The notes: a model not told the origin generated them from the sequence alone. A stretch of DNA of 64,000 nt from Pseudomonas fildesensis (GCF_001050345.1 NZ_LFMW01000007.1:496001-560000); one strand, 5' to 3'. Counted from the stretch's first letter, positions 18,049 through 27,561 are shown. Numbers and translations are program-made.

Positions 18049-19299
18049 ATGCCCAGTGAACCTGCGTTGCTGTTACGTCACCATCGCCCTTTCATCGCGT
18101 TCTGGCTGGCACGGATCTTTACCGCCAGCGGCTTCCAGATGCTCACCGTGGCCATCGGCTGGAACCTCTACCAACTGACCGGCAACGTGCTGGACCTGGG
18201 TTTGGTAGGCCTGGTGGAGTTCGTGCCGCGCGTGCTGTTCATGCTGCACACCGGCCATGTGGCCGACCGCTATGAGCGGCGCAAGGTCGCCGCGATCTGC
18301 CAGACCGTACAGGCGATGATTGCCTTGTCCCTGGCCATCGGCGGCCTGACCGGCAACGTGACCCGCGAGATGATCTTTATCCTCGCCTTCCTGCTTGGCG
18401 CCGCGCGCTCGTTTGAAATGCCCACCACCCAGGCCATGCTGCCGAGCATCGTGCCCACCGCCCTGTTCCCGCGTGCGGTGGCCTCGTCGCAATCGGCCCA
18501 GCAACTGGCAACCATCGTCGCCCCGGCGCTCGGCGGTTTGCTCTATGCGTTCGGCAGCGTCTGGGTATACGGCCCGACGGTGGTGCTGTACCTGATCGCC
18601 TGCGTACTGACCCTCAACCTGCCGGCCCGCCAGACCCCCTTGAACAAAGCCAAGGCCACCATGGACTCGCTGCTGGCCGGCATTCGCTTTATCCGCAGTC
18701 GCCCGGACATCCTCGGCGCGATTTCCCTCGACTTGTTCGCCGTGCTGCTCGGCGGCGCCACCGCGTTGCTGCCGGTGTTCGCCAAGGACATATTGCTGAC
18801 CGGCGCCTGGGGCCTGGGCCTGCTGCGTTCGGCACCGGCGGTGGGCGCGTTGTTGATGTCGTTGTGGCTGGCGCGGTTCTCGGTCGACCGAAAGGTGGGC
18901 CGCGTGATGTTTACCGCCGTCGGCGTGTTCGGCGTGGCGACCATTGCGTTCGGCCTGTCCACCTCGTTCTGGTTTTCCCTGGCGGTGCTGGTGGTGCTGG
19001 GCGCAGCGGACATGATCAGCATGGTGATCCGCGCCTCCTTCGTGCAGTTGGAAACCCCGGATGAAATGCGCGGACGGGTCAGCGCAGTCAACGGCCTGTT
19101 TATCGGCGCGTCGAATCAGTTGGGCGAATTCGAGTCCGGGATTACCGCCCACTGGTTCGGCACCGTACCCGCCGTGGTCATGGGCGGGATCGGTACGCTG
19201 CTGGTGACCGGGGTCTGGATCAAACTGTTCCCGAGCCTGGCCAACCGTGATCGCATGCATGTGCCAGCGGACGACACCGCTCCCAAACCCACCGCCTGA
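18049..19299 (+). CDS. MFS transporter, EntS-like (MFS_3) type
   Basis: A 416-residue inner-membrane carrier with about twelve hydrophobic segments. The MFS motif HVADRYERRKVA between TM2 and TM3 (about residue 65) and the TPDEMRGRVSAVNGLFIGASNQLGEFESG stretch in the second half are characteristic of the MFS_3/EntS group, many of which export siderophores or small molecules. The substrate cannot be deduced. It stands alone between the cio promoter and a REP doublet. Confidence 0.85.
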   Translation: MPSEPALLLRHHRPFIAFWLARIFTASGFQMLTVAIGWNLYQLTGNVLDLGLVGLVEFVPRVLFMLHTGHVADRYERRKVAAICQTVQAMIALSLAIGGLTGNVTREMIFILAFLLGAARSFEMPTTQAMLPSIVPTALFPRAVASSQSAQQLATIVAPALGGLLYAFGSVWVYGPTVVLYLIACVLTLNLPARQTPLNKAKATMDSLLAGIRFIRSRPDILGAISLDLFAVLLGGATALLPVFAKDILLTGAWGLGLLRSAPAVGALLMSLWLARFSVDRKVGRVMFTAVGVFGVATIAFGLSTSFWFSLAVLVVLGAADMISMVIRASFVQLETPDEMRGRVSAVNGLFIGASNQLGEFESGITAHWFGTVPAVVMGGIGTLLVTGVWIKLFPSLANRDRMHVPADDTAPKPTA

Positions 19300-19338
19300 T
19301 CCCATGAGGCACTGAGTCACTGAGTGACCGAGGTCAGT

Positions 19339-19426
19339 GTGGGAGGGGGCTTGCTCCCGATAAGGGTCTTTCAGTTAATACATCCGTTAACTGATCCACC
19401 GCTATCGGGAGCAAGCCCCCTCCCAC
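19339..19426. repeat. REP doublet
   Basis: Inverted gtgggagggggcttgctcccgat pair in the convergent spacer after the MFS gene. Confidence 0.85.
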
Positions 19427-19457
19427 TCTCAGGCTCTTCGTTGCTGGAAAGATCGAG

Positions 19458-21641
19458 TTAAAGCACCTTGTCCAGGGTGATCGGAAACTCCCGCACCCGC
19501 TTGCCGGTAGCGTGATAAATCGCATTCGCTACCGCCGCCGCCACCCCGACAATGCCGATCTCACCGACACCCTTGGACCCAAGGGCGTTGACGATTTCGT
19601 CGTGCTCCTCGACAAACACCACGTCGATCTCGCCAATATCAGCATTCACCGGAATGTGATATTCGGCCAGGCTGTGGTTCATGGAGCGGCCCAGTTGATG
19701 GTCGACCTGGGTCTCTTCATGCAGGGCCATGCCGATACCCCACACCACCCCGCCGAGAATCTGGCTGCGGGCCATCTTCGGATTGACCACGCGCCCGGCG
19801 GCAATCGCGCTGACCACCCGGCTGACCTTGATGGTGCCCAGATCTTCATCGACCCGAACTTCCACAAATACCGCCGAATGTGTGGCGCTGGCATAGCCTT
19901 CACGCTTCTTGTCCGGCTCACTGTCGACCTGCACTTCCAGCGCGTCTTCGCCACTGTCCTTGACCAACTGTGCCAACGACACACTCACGTCACCGGTATG
20001 CAACTGGCCCTCTTCATAGCGTACGGACTCGGCATCCTTGAATACCGGGTAAGTCTGCCGGGCGATTTTCAGCAACTGCGCATTCAACGCCTCACAGGCT
20101 TGCTGCACCGCCGTACCGACCGAGGACACGGTAAATGAACCGCCCTGCAACGGGGCCGTGGGCAAGGACGAATCGCCGAGCAAAAAGCTGATATCCGCGA
20201 TCGACACGCCGCTGGCCTGCGCCGCGATCTGGGTCATCACCGTATAAGTACCGGTGCCGATATCGGTGGTCGCGCTGCTCACGGTCAGCTTACCGTCGGC
20301 GTCGATCCGCGCCTTGGCGCTGGCCTTCATTTGCAAGGCTTCCCAAACGCCACCGGCCATGCCCCAACCGATCAACTGACGGCCATCGCGCATGCTGCGC
20401 GGTTCCGGGTTGCGCTGGCTCCAGCCGAAACGCTCGGCACCTTCGCTGTAGCACTCGCGCAGGGCTTTGCTCGACCAGGGTTTGTCTTCGTTCTGGTTGC
20501 GCTCGGCGTAGTTGATCAGGCGCAGTTGCACCGGGTCCATGCCCAGGGCACAGGCGAGTTCATCCATCGCACACTCCAGGCCGATCACGCCCAGCGCGGC
20601 GCCGGGTGCACGCATGTCGAGCGGCGTGAACACATCCAGCGGTACCAGTTTGTAAGTCAGTTGCACGTTGTCGCAGTGGTAGAGCATGCCGCTCCACTCC
20701 ACCACGTGCTCGCTGAAATCTTCGAAACGCGAGGTCTGCCCAATCGCGGTGTGCCCCAGCGCCAGCAGCCGACCGTTGGCAGCGGCGCCCATCTGCAAAC
20801 GCTGCAAGGTGCGCGGGCGATAGCCGAAGGTGAACATTTGTTGACGGGTCAACGTGACACGCACCGAGCGCTTGAGCGCCAGGGAGGCCATCACCGCCAG
20901 TGGCAATTGGTACTGCGGGCGCAGGCCGGAACCAAAGGCACCGCCGACGAACGCGGCGAAGATCCGCACCTGGCTTTTGTCCAGGCCGAAGACTTTTTGC
21001 ACATAGGCCTGGCAGTTCTGCGGGCCTTGGGTCTTGTCGTGGATATGCAGGGTGCCGTCCGGCTGATACAGCACGGTGCTGGCGTGGGGCTCCATCGGGT
21101 TGTGGTGTTCGATGGGGGTGCTGTAATGCACATCCAGGCTGACGGCGGCGGCGCTCCATTCGGCCTGGAAGTTGCCGCGCGGTTTGGGCGGCGTTTGTGG
21201 CGACGGGTGTGCCTGCTCCTGCAGCGCCAGCAAATCGGTGTCGAAGGCTTCACGCTCGTACTCGATTTCCAGCAGGGAACCGGCGTGCCGCGCCAGCTCC
21301 AGGTTGTCGGCGATCACCAGGGCCAGAGGCTGGCCGCTGTAGAGCACGCGGTCGTTGTACAAGGGACGAAATGGCGAGCCGTCTGCGGCATCGGCGTCGG
21401 CGAACGCATCATCGTAGCTGGCGAGTTTTGGCCGGTTGAGGTGATCAAGCACCATGACCACGCCCGGCAGCGCCAGGGCTTTGGACGCATCGACCCGCAA
21501 GACGCGGCCCTTGGTGATGGTGCTGGAGACCACGCTGCCGTGGAGCAGGCCGGCTTCGGGGAATTCGCCGGCATACCGCGCCTGGCCGGTGACCTTGAGC
21601 AGACCGTCGACTCGGTCAAGGGGTTTACCGATAGCGGTCAT
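19458..21641 (-). CDS. Molybdenum hydroxylase large subunit (PaoC/YagR-like)
   Basis: The molybdopterin-cytosine-dinucleotide subunit of a three-subunit xanthine-dehydrogenase-family oxidoreductase, 727 residues. It shows FVGGAFGSGLRPQYQ (cofactor binding, about residue 240), MRAPGAALGVIGLECAMDELA, and the GVGEIG motif near residue 695 carrying the catalytic Glu. Closest in layout to E. coli PaoABC, an aldehyde oxidoreductase; isoquinoline or other N-heterocycle substrates are also possible. It overlaps the FAD subunit gene by 4 bases and is last in the operon. Confidence 0.88.
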   Translation of the reverse strand: MTAIGKPLDRVDGLLKVTGQARYAGEFPEAGLLHGSVVSSTITKGRVLRVDASKALALPGVVMVLDHLNRPKLASYDDAFADADAADGSPFRPLYNDRVLYSGQPLALVIADNLELARHAGSLLEIEYEREAFDTDLLALQEQAHPSPQTPPKPRGNFQAEWSAAAVSLDVHYSTPIEHHNPMEPHASTVLYQPDGTLHIHDKTQGPQNCQAYVQKVFGLDKSQVRIFAAFVGGAFGSGLRPQYQLPLAVMASLALKRSVRVTLTRQQMFTFGYRPRTLQRLQMGAAANGRLLALGHTAIGQTSRFEDFSEHVVEWSGMLYHCDNVQLTYKLVPLDVFTPLDMRAPGAALGVIGLECAMDELACALGMDPVQLRLINYAERNQNEDKPWSSKALRECYSEGAERFGWSQRNPEPRSMRDGRQLIGWGMAGGVWEALQMKASAKARIDADGKLTVSSATTDIGTGTYTVMTQIAAQASGVSIADISFLLGDSSLPTAPLQGGSFTVSSVGTAVQQACEALNAQLLKIARQTYPVFKDAESVRYEEGQLHTGDVSVSLAQLVKDSGEDALEVQVDSEPDKKREGYASATHSAVFVEVRVDEDLGTIKVSRVVSAIAAGRVVNPKMARSQILGGVVWGIGMALHEETQVDHQLGRSMNHSLAEYHIPVNADIGEIDVVFVEEHDEIVNALGSKGVGEIGIVGVAAAVANAIYHATGKRVREFPITLDKVL

Positions 21642-22627
21642 GGGCGTTCTCCTGCGACGGCGGCGTCGCTCAGGGCGCGAATGATTCCGCGTCGCGCCAA
21701 CTTGATCTTGAAGCCGTTGTGTTCCAGCGGTTCAGCGTCTTGCAGCAGGGCGTCGGCGGCGCTGCTGAAGGTTTCACGGCTGACAGTCTGGCCGATCAGC
21801 GAGGCTTCCACCGCGCGGTCACGCCAGGGTTTATGCGCCACCCCGCCGAGTGCCAGGCGCGCATCGACGATGTTGTCGCCATCCAGTTCGAGGGCAGCGG
21901 CAACGGACACCAGGGCGAACGCATACGACGCGCGGTCGCGGATTTTCAGGTAGTGGCTGTGGCGTGCCAGGTGGTCGGCGGGCAGTTCGATGGCGGTGAT
22001 CAGCTCGTCGTCGGCCAGCAGGTTGTCGCGCTCTGGCGTGTCGCCGGGCAAGCGGTGAAAGTCGGCAAACTCGATGACCCGCGCGCCGCCACGTCCTTCT
22101 ACATGCACTTTCGCTTCCAGCGCTGCCAGGGCCACGCACATGTCCGAAGGATGGGTAGCCACGCATTGCGCGCTGGCGCCGAGGATCGCGTGGATGCGGT
22201 TCAGCCCGGTTCGCGCCGGGCAACCGCTGCCTGGCTCGCGCTTGTTGCAAGGCACGGTGGCGTCGTAGAAGTAGTAGCAACGGGTGCGCTGCAACAGGTT
22301 GCCCCCGGTGCTGGCCATGTTGCGCAGTTGCGGCGAGGCACCCGCGAGGATGGCCTGGGACAGCAACGGGTAACGCTGTTCGATCAGCGGGTGCCAGGCC
22401 AGGTCGGCATTGCTCACCAGGGCGCCGATGCGCACGCCGCCCTCGGCGGTTTCTTCGACCTCATGCAGCGGCAGGCCGGTGATGTCGATCAGGTGCTCGG
22501 GGCGGCTGATGTTTTCTTTCATCAGGTCCAGCAGGTTGGTGCCGCCGGCAATAAAGCGCGACGCGGCGCTGCTCAGGTGCACGGCTTCGTGTACGTCGGC
22601 CGGCTTGCTGTAGTGGAAGGGATTCAT
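21638..22627 (-). CDS. Molybdenum hydroxylase FAD-binding subunit (PaoB/YagS-like)
   Basis: A 329-residue FAD subunit that passes electrons from the molybdenum and FeS centres to an acceptor. The FAD-binding SRFIAGGTNLLDLMK near residue 25 and SPQLRNMASTGGNLLQRTRCYYF near residue 100 are diagnostic. A Cys-rich insert after it (CNKREPGSGCPA) resembles the extra [4Fe-4S] segment of PaoB. It overlaps both neighbours by 4 bases, so the three subunits are translationally coupled. Confidence 0.88.
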   Translation of the reverse strand: MNPFHYSKPADVHEAVHLSSAASRFIAGGTNLLDLMKENISRPEHLIDITGLPLHEVEETAEGGVRIGALVSNADLAWHPLIEQRYPLLSQAILAGASPQLRNMASTGGNLLQRTRCYYFYDATVPCNKREPGSGCPARTGLNRIHAILGASAQCVATHPSDMCVALAALEAKVHVEGRGGARVIEFADFHRLPGDTPERDNLLADDELITAIELPADHLARHSHYLKIRDRASYAFALVSVAAALELDGDNIVDARLALGGVAHKPWRDRAVEASLIGQTVSRETFSSAADALLQDAEPLEHNGFKIKLARRGIIRALSDAAVAGERP

Positions 22628-23148
22628 TGCTCACCTCGCTGCGTGCGGCAGGCCGGCAAGGCGTCTTCGATGGCGTCGCGGATGTTGCTGTAGGCGCCGC
22701 AGCGGCACAGGTTGCCGCTCATCAGTTCCTGGATTTGCGCAGTGTCGTGGGCGCGGCCTTCATTGGCCAGGCCGATGGCAGAGCAAATCTGGCCAGGGGT
22801 GCAGTAGCCGCACTGGAAGGCGTCGTGTTTGATAAAGGCTTGCTGCATCGGGTGCAACTGATCGCCGTCGGCCAGGCCTTCGATGGTGGTCAGCTCGGCG
22901 CCGTCGCACATCACCGCCAACGTCAGACAGGCGTTCACACGTTTGCCGTCGCGCAATACGGTACAGGCGCCGCACTGGCCGTGGTCGCAACCCTTTTTGC
23001 TGCCGACCAGGTCGAGCTGCTCACGCAGCAGGTCGAGCAAGGTGGTCCAGGGCAATACGCTCAGTTGGCGATCCTGGCCATTCAGGGTCAAGCGTATCGG
23101 GTGGGCGACAAACGGCTGGGCCGCCGCGCCATTGGGGGTCGCGCTCAT
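22624..23148 (-). CDS. Molybdenum hydroxylase [2Fe-2S] subunit (PaoA/YagT-like)
   Basis: A 174-residue iron-sulfur subunit, first gene of the operon. The plant-type [2Fe-2S] motif CDHGQCGAC near residue 55 and the second cluster motif CGYCTPGQ...CRCG near residues 110-150 are intact. The ATG at 23148 is chosen because GAGG lies five bases upstream; a GTG two codons earlier overlaps that site. Unlike E. coli PaoA there is no twin-arginine signal peptide, so this complex probably stays in the cytoplasm. Confidence 0.88.
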   Translation of the reverse strand: MSATPNGAAAQPFVAHPIRLTLNGQDRQLSVLPWTTLLDLLREQLDLVGSKKGCDHGQCGACTVLRDGKRVNACLTLAVMCDGAELTTIEGLADGDQLHPMQQAFIKHDAFQCGYCTPGQICSAIGLANEGRAHDTAQIQELMSGNLCRCGAYSNIRDAIEDALPACRTQRGEQ

Positions 23149-23244
23149 AAACACCTCACGGGTTGGTGTACATCCGCGGCGTTCAGGAAAGTCGCCGTCT
23201 CAGGGGTACGACTTCCCGGGGTTTTGAGCGTTCAAGGTAATTGA

Positions 23245-23691
23245 TCAGCGGATATTGAGCAGTGTCTTCAGGGTGTTTTGCGGGGGGTTGATCGAGGAGT
23301 TGCTGAATTGGAACCAGCCCTGGGCCTCGACGTTCAGGTCGAATATATAGATGTAGCCCATCAGCGTGCCCCTCCCCGCGCAGGCCTCGCTGATATTGCC
23401 GACCTGACACACTGCCGTGCGTTGCCCGTTCAGTTGCGCGCCATTGAAGCGGCCCATCGGGTTATTACCCAGGCCGACTTCCATCACCGAGACCTTGGTG
23501 GGCCCACGGTGCTCGCACATCTGAGTGCTCGGCGCCCGTTCCGGAATCTGTTCACTGCAACGCGCCGACTCAACCTTGAACACCCGCACCTCGCTCAAAG
23601 CCGGTGCAGTCGCGCCCCAAGCCGGTGCCGAGCCGAGCCACAGGCCGATACAACCGAACAGAGCTAGACTCCAGCCGCTGGCTTTTTTCAT
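23245..23691 (-). CDS. Secreted DUF4879 (YolA-like) protein
   Basis: A 148-residue protein with a signal peptide (SLALFGCIGLWLGSAPAWG, cleavage about residue 26) and a DUF4879-like domain. The C-terminal SSINPPQNTLKTLLNIR and the internal VMEVGLGNNPMGRFNG resemble what I recall of Bacillus YolA. Four cysteines in the mature part suggest disulfides. Function unknown. It lies upstream of, and on the same strand as, the molybdenum hydroxylase operon, but without overlap. Confidence 0.65.
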   Translation of the reverse strand: MKKASGWSLALFGCIGLWLGSAPAWGATAPALSEVRVFKVESARCSEQIPERAPSTQMCEHRGPTKVSVMEVGLGNNPMGRFNGAQLNGQRTAVCQVGNISEACAGRGTLMGYIYIFDLNVEAQGWFQFSNSSINPPQNTLKTLLNIR

Positions 23692-23838
23692 GCTGTCGAT
23701 GACCCTGTATTAAACGTCGGCGCAGTATGCCTCAAGGCCATGATCAAGCCTATGCGCCACTGGCCCTCGGCTGCTGGTATGATGCGCCGCTTTTTCCGAT
23801 CCTCTCTGAAACCACAGGCGTTTGGCGCAGTTTGTGCT

Positions 23839-23878
23839 TTGACTTAGAGGTCAACAAATCACGACGCAAGATAGCGTC
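23839..23878 (+). promoter_or_regulatory. Two adjacent hairpins in the purine-permease leader
   Basis: TTGAC-TTAGAG-GTCAA (23839-23854) and GACGC-AAGATA-GCGTC (23863-23878) sit just before the ribosome-binding site AGGGAG. They may form a structured 5' UTR. No known riboswitch was recognised. Confidence 0.4.
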
Positions 23879-23891
23879 ACAGGGAGCAGGC

Positions 23892-25187
23892 ATGCTGGAA
23901 AAGCTGTTTCAACTCAAAGCACACAACACCAACGTGCGCACCGAGATCCTCGCGGGCATCACGACATTCCTGGCCATGGCCTACATTCTGTTCGTGAACC
24001 CGAGCATCCTCGGCGAGACCGGCATGGACAAGGGCGCGGTATTTGTCGCGACCTGCCTGGCGGCGGCCATCGGTTCGACCGTGATGGGCCTGATCGCCAA
24101 CTACCCGATCGCCCTGGCGCCGGGCATGGGTCTCAACGCCTTCTTTACCTACACCGTGGTCCTGCACATGGGCCACACCTGGCAGGTTGCGCTGGGGGCG
24201 GTGTTCATTTCGGCGGTGCTGTTCTTCCTGCTGTCGATATTCCGTATCCGTGAATGGATCATCAACAGCATCCCCCTGCCCCTGCGCTCGGCGATTGCTG
24301 CCGGTATCGGGCTGTTCCTGGCGCTGATCGCGCTGCATAACGCCGGGATCGTGGTCAGCAATCCGGCGACCATGGTTGGCCTGGGCGACCTGAAGCAACC
24401 GGCACCCATCCTCGCTACCCTCGGTTTTGTGCTGATCGTTGCGCTGGAGGCCCTGGCCGTACGCGGCGCGGTGCTGATCGGCATCCTCGCGGTGACTATC
24501 GTGTCCATCGTGATCGGCGTCACCCCGTTTGGCGGCGTGACCTCGATGCCACCGTCCCTCGCCCCGACCTTCCTGCAGCTGGATATCAAAGGTGCGCTGG
24601 ATATCGGCCTGGTCAGCGTGATCTTCGCGTTCCTGTTCGTCGACCTGTTTGACAACTCCGGCACCCTGATCGGCGTCGCCAAGCGCGCCGGCCTGATGGG
24701 CAAGGACGGCCACATGCCGAAAATGGGCCGTGCGCTGATCGCCGACAGCACCGCCGCCATGGCCGGTTCGCTGCTGGGCACGTCGACCACCACCAGTTAC
24801 ATCGAGTCCGCTGCGGGCGTGAGCGCCGGTGGCCGTACCGGTTTGACCGCCGTGGTGGTCGCGATCCTGTTCCTGCTGGCGCTGTTCTTCTCGCCACTGG
24901 CCGCCAGCGTGCCCGCTTTTGCGACCGCGCCGGCGCTGCTGTTCGTCGCCGTGCTGATGACCTCGGGCCTGGCCGAAATCGACTGGGACGACATTACTGT
25001 TGCAGCGCCCGTGGTGATCACCGCCCTGGCGATGCCCTTCACTTACTCCATCGCCAACGGCATCGCCTTCGGTTTCATCGCCTGGACCGCCATCAAGCTG
25101 CTTTCGGGCCGCTACCGTGAGCTGAACCCGGCCCTGGTGATTCTGTCGATTCTGTTTGTGATCAAGCTGGGCTGGTTCAACGCATGA
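23892..25187 (+). CDS. NCS2-family purine permease (AzgA-like)
   Basis: A 431-residue inner-membrane permease for adenine, guanine or hypoxanthine. It begins [36 protein letters not shown], typical of the AzgA branch, with [15 protein letters not shown] near residue 80 and [20 protein letters not shown] near residue 250. About twelve to fourteen hydrophobic segments are visible. The ATG at 23892 follows AGGGAGCAGG; a longer frame lacks a ribosome-binding site. It overlaps trmA by 4 bases. Confidence 0.92.
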   Translation: MLEKLFQLKAHNTNVRTEILAGITTFLAMAYILFVNPSILGETGMDKGAVFVATCLAAAIGSTVMGLIANYPIALAPGMGLNAFFTYTVVLHMGHTWQVALGAVFISAVLFFLLSIFRIREWIINSIPLPLRSAIAAGIGLFLALIALHNAGIVVSNPATMVGLGDLKQPAPILATLGFVLIVALEALAVRGAVLIGILAVTIVSIVIGVTPFGGVTSMPPSLAPTFLQLDIKGALDIGLVSVIFAFLFVDLFDNSGTLIGVAKRAGLMGKDGHMPKMGRALIADSTAAMAGSLLGTSTTTSYIESAAGVSAGGRTGLTAVVVAILFLLALFFSPLAASVPAFATAPALLFVAVLMTSGLAEIDWDDITVAAPVVITALAMPFTYSIANGIAFGFIAWTAIKLLSGRYRELNPALVILSILFVIKLGWFNA

Positions 25188-26263
25188 CTTTTGACGCCAC
25201 ACGCTACACCGCTCAACTGCAAGACAAGGTCACGCGCTTGCGTGACCTGCTCGCACCGTTTGATGCACCCGAGCCGCAGGTCTTCGATTCGCCGTTGCAG
25301 AACTTCCGCCTGCGGGCGGAGTTCCGCCTGTGGCGCGAAGGCGGTGAACGCCACTACGCGATGTTCTCCCAGGACGACAAGCGCACGCCGATCCTGATCG
25401 AAGAATTCCCCATCGCCAGCCAGCGCATCAACCAGTTGATGCCGCAGCTCAAGGCCGCCTGGCAAGCCAGTGCCGCCCTGAGCCACAAGCTGTTCCAGGT
25501 AGAGTTCCTGACCACCCTGGCCGGCGACGCGATGATCACCCTGTGTTATCACCGCCCGCTGGATGAGCATTGGCACACTGCCGCAAACAAGCTCGCTGCC
25601 GACTTGAATGTCAGCATCATCGGCCGCTCCAAGGGCAAGCGTGATGTCATCGGCCACGACTACGTGGTGGAAAAACTCGACGTCGGTGGCCGTACGTTCA
25701 GTTACCGCCAACCCGAAGGCGCGTTCACCCAGCCCAACGGCACGGTGAACCAGAAGATGCTCAACTGGGCATACGAAGCCTTGGGCGATCGCCCGGATGA
25801 TTTGCTGGAGCTGTATTGCGGCAACGGCAACTTCACCCTGCCGCTGGCGACTCGCGTTCGCAACGTGCTCGCGACCGAAATCAGCAAGACCTCGGTCAAC
25901 GCGGCGCTGAGCAACCTCGATGAAAACGCGGTGGATAACGTCACCCTGGTGCGCCTCTCTGCCGAAGAACTCACCGAAGCGCTCAACGAAGTGCGCCCGT
26001 TCCGTCGCTTGCACGGCATCGACCTGAAAAGCTACGAATTCGGCAGCGTTTTCGTCGACCCGCCCCGCGCCGGCATGGACCCGGACACCTGCGAACTGAC
26101 CCGGCGTTTCGACAATATCCTGTACATCTCCTGCAACCCGGAAACCCTGGCGGCGAACATTGCGCAACTGCATGACACACACCGGATTACCCAGTGCGCG
26201 CTGTTTGACCAGTTTCCGTGGACGCACCATATGGAGTCCGGGGTGTTGCTGACACGCCGTTAA
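25184..26263 (+). CDS. trmA: tRNA (uracil54-C5)-methyltransferase TrmA
   Basis: Makes ribothymidine 54 in the T-loop of tRNA. The 359-residue protein has [16 protein letters not shown] (SAM site, near residue 210), [17 protein letters not shown] near residue 290, and the catalytic Cys in [18 protein letters not shown] near residue 315. It starts with ATGA overlapping the permease stop codon, so expression is coupled to the permease. Confidence 0.97.
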   Translation: MTFDATRYTAQLQDKVTRLRDLLAPFDAPEPQVFDSPLQNFRLRAEFRLWREGGERHYAMFSQDDKRTPILIEEFPIASQRINQLMPQLKAAWQASAALSHKLFQVEFLTTLAGDAMITLCYHRPLDEHWHTAANKLAADLNVSIIGRSKGKRDVIGHDYVVEKLDVGGRTFSYRQPEGAFTQPNGTVNQKMLNWAYEALGDRPDDLLELYCGNGNFTLPLATRVRNVLATEISKTSVNAALSNLDENAVDNVTLVRLSAEELTEALNEVRPFRRLHGIDLKSYEFGSVFVDPPRAGMDPDTCELTRRFDNILYISCNPETLAANIAQLHDTHRITQCALFDQFPWTHHMESGVLLTRR

Positions 26264-26290
26264 ATCTGCAACACGCAGCAGATCAAAAAG

Positions 26291-26380
26291 TGTGTGAGGG
26301 GGCTTGCTCCCGATAGCAATGTTTCAGCCACCCAACGTACAGGCTGACACACCGCCATCGGGAGCAAGCCCCCTCCCACA
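26291..26380. repeat. REP doublet
   Basis: Inverted pair; the left arm is a variant (tgtgtgagggggcttgctcccgat). Located between trmA and the convergent DUF2442 gene. Confidence 0.85.
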
Positions 26381-26387
26381 TTGATCT

Positions 26388-26855
26388 TCATACATCCGTT
26401 GGTTCACCGGCATCCAAGACCTCTTTGCGTGGCCGGCCGCCCTTCTTGCCATTGGCTCGGGCGGCGGCGGCTTTGGCGGCGCTGCTCTTGCGACCGTTGC
26501 GCGACGCCACCAGGCTAGCGGCCAGCTCCATCAAAGGCTGGCTCGTAGCGATCAGGCCGGTGATGGAAACGTCCAGGTCGCGGTCCTCACAGCACAACGC
26601 CTTGCCGCCGTAACCGACCTCCAACTGCTGGAAGTCTTGTAAGGAAAACCCCTCGAACTCCGGGAGACCGGCCACCGGCAACATGATGCGGCTGCCATCG
26701 CCGAAGCCTATGGATATGCAGTCATTTTCATAACGCACGTTGCTGGCGTTGGCGTATACACGTTTTAACCTGCGTCCTCGGGCTATTGCCTTGTCGATAT
26801 CGGCCTCGGTGATCGGTACATAGGGTAAAACTTTGGCTTTTACGATTTTTTTCAT
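26388..26855 (-). CDS. DUF2442 protein with AT-hook-like tail, putative antitoxin
   Basis: A 155-residue protein. Its centre (NASNVRYENDCISIGFGDGSRIMLPVAGLPEFEGF) fits DUF2442, and it overlaps the upstream DUF4160 gene by 4 bases. DUF4160/DUF2442 pairs are a predicted type II toxin-antitoxin arrangement in which DUF2442 would be the antitoxin. The C-terminus is unusually basic and Ala-rich and contains GKKGGRPRKE, an AT-hook-like core GRPRK, which would suit DNA binding and autoregulation. No experimental role is known to me. Confidence 0.65.
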   Translation of the reverse strand: MKKIVKAKVLPYVPITEADIDKAIARGRRLKRVYANASNVRYENDCISIGFGDGSRIMLPVAGLPEFEGFSLQDFQQLEVGYGGKALCCEDRDLDVSITGLIATSQPLMELAASLVASRNGRKSSAAKAAAARANGKKGGRPRKEVLDAGEPTDV

Positions 26856-27280
26856 AAGTCGATCTCCACAAAACCCGGCGCCCTGACCAGATTCAAAATT
26901 GTTTTCTGCCCCACGACATCGTGCCGGGCATGTGCGATCACATAAACACCCCGCTGAATGATTAACCCAGGCAACACCTCATCGGCTTCCCAGTCCCAGG
27001 AATGATTCGCCAGGCAAACCGTTCGCAGTCTTTCCCACCAGATCCTGCGTGCACGCGCCAGGTAGTGCCGCTGCATTATCGCCTTGCGTATTCCCTCCAG
27101 GACCGCGGTCGGTGGCCGCCTCCGTTCAGGGTCTACATCCCACAACTCCACCTGCCCGTCCAGAAAGCTGAAACGAAAACGCGCATCCCAAGCCTTGCCC
27201 CTGACATGTACGTGAGGCGGGCAATGTTCGTCCCTGAGAAACACCGAGATTACATATCCTTTGTAAGCACCTACTCGCAT
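26852..27280 (-). CDS. DUF4160 protein, putative toxin partner
   Basis: A 142-residue protein whose start (GYVISVFLRDEHCPPHVHVRGKAWDARF) carries the DUF4160 signature FxxDExxPPHVHV. The following segment (RRRPPTAVLEGIRKAIMQRHYLARARRIWWERLR) is Arg-rich. A C-terminal extension of about 50 residues follows the usual domain, similar in form to an RNA-interferase-like or RelE-like fold, but I cannot assign one. It is first in the two-gene unit with DUF2442. Confidence 0.65.
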   Translation of the reverse strand: MRVGAYKGYVISVFLRDEHCPPHVHVRGKAWDARFRFSFLDGQVELWDVDPERRRPPTAVLEGIRKAIMQRHYLARARRIWWERLRTVCLANHSWDWEADEVLPGLIIQRGVYVIAHARHDVVGQKTILNLVRAPGFVEIDL

Positions 27281-27453
27281 CGTAACCCATCCGTTAGGTT
27301 ATTTTCCGTCAGGTAACACTTTTCCCGTGTCACCCGACAACCGGCTCCTGCAACGGGAGCTGTTCACAGATTAGTAACGGTGCACGCCCCGTCGAATCCG
27401 GTCTTGTAACCACTCATGCCGACGCTGAAAATCGCCACTCTCACTGACTAATG

Positions 27454-27468
27454 GTTCGGTAATCGAAC
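27454..27468. promoter_or_regulatory. PcaR-like box upstream of aroQ
   Basis: GTTCGGTAATCGAAC is a near-perfect palindrome and differs at 2 of 15 positions from the P. putida PcaR box as I remember it (GTTCGATAATCGCAC). A second copy lies upstream of quiC. Confidence 0.5.
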
Positions 27469-27503
27469 ATATGTCGACGAGGATGCAATGCGGTTGATTG
27501 ACC

Positions 27504-27525
27504 AAACTAACCATTCAGTACATTT
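27504..27525 (+). promoter_or_regulatory. Operator-like sequence shared with quiC promoter
   Basis: AAACTAACC-N5-GTACATTT here matches 18 of 22 positions with the minus-strand sequence at 31726-31705. It ends about 36 bases before the aroQ start, in the same orientation relative to its gene as the quiC copy. Confidence 0.5.
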
Positions 27526-27561
27526 TATCCCCACAACCAATAATAACTGTGGAGACCCCCT

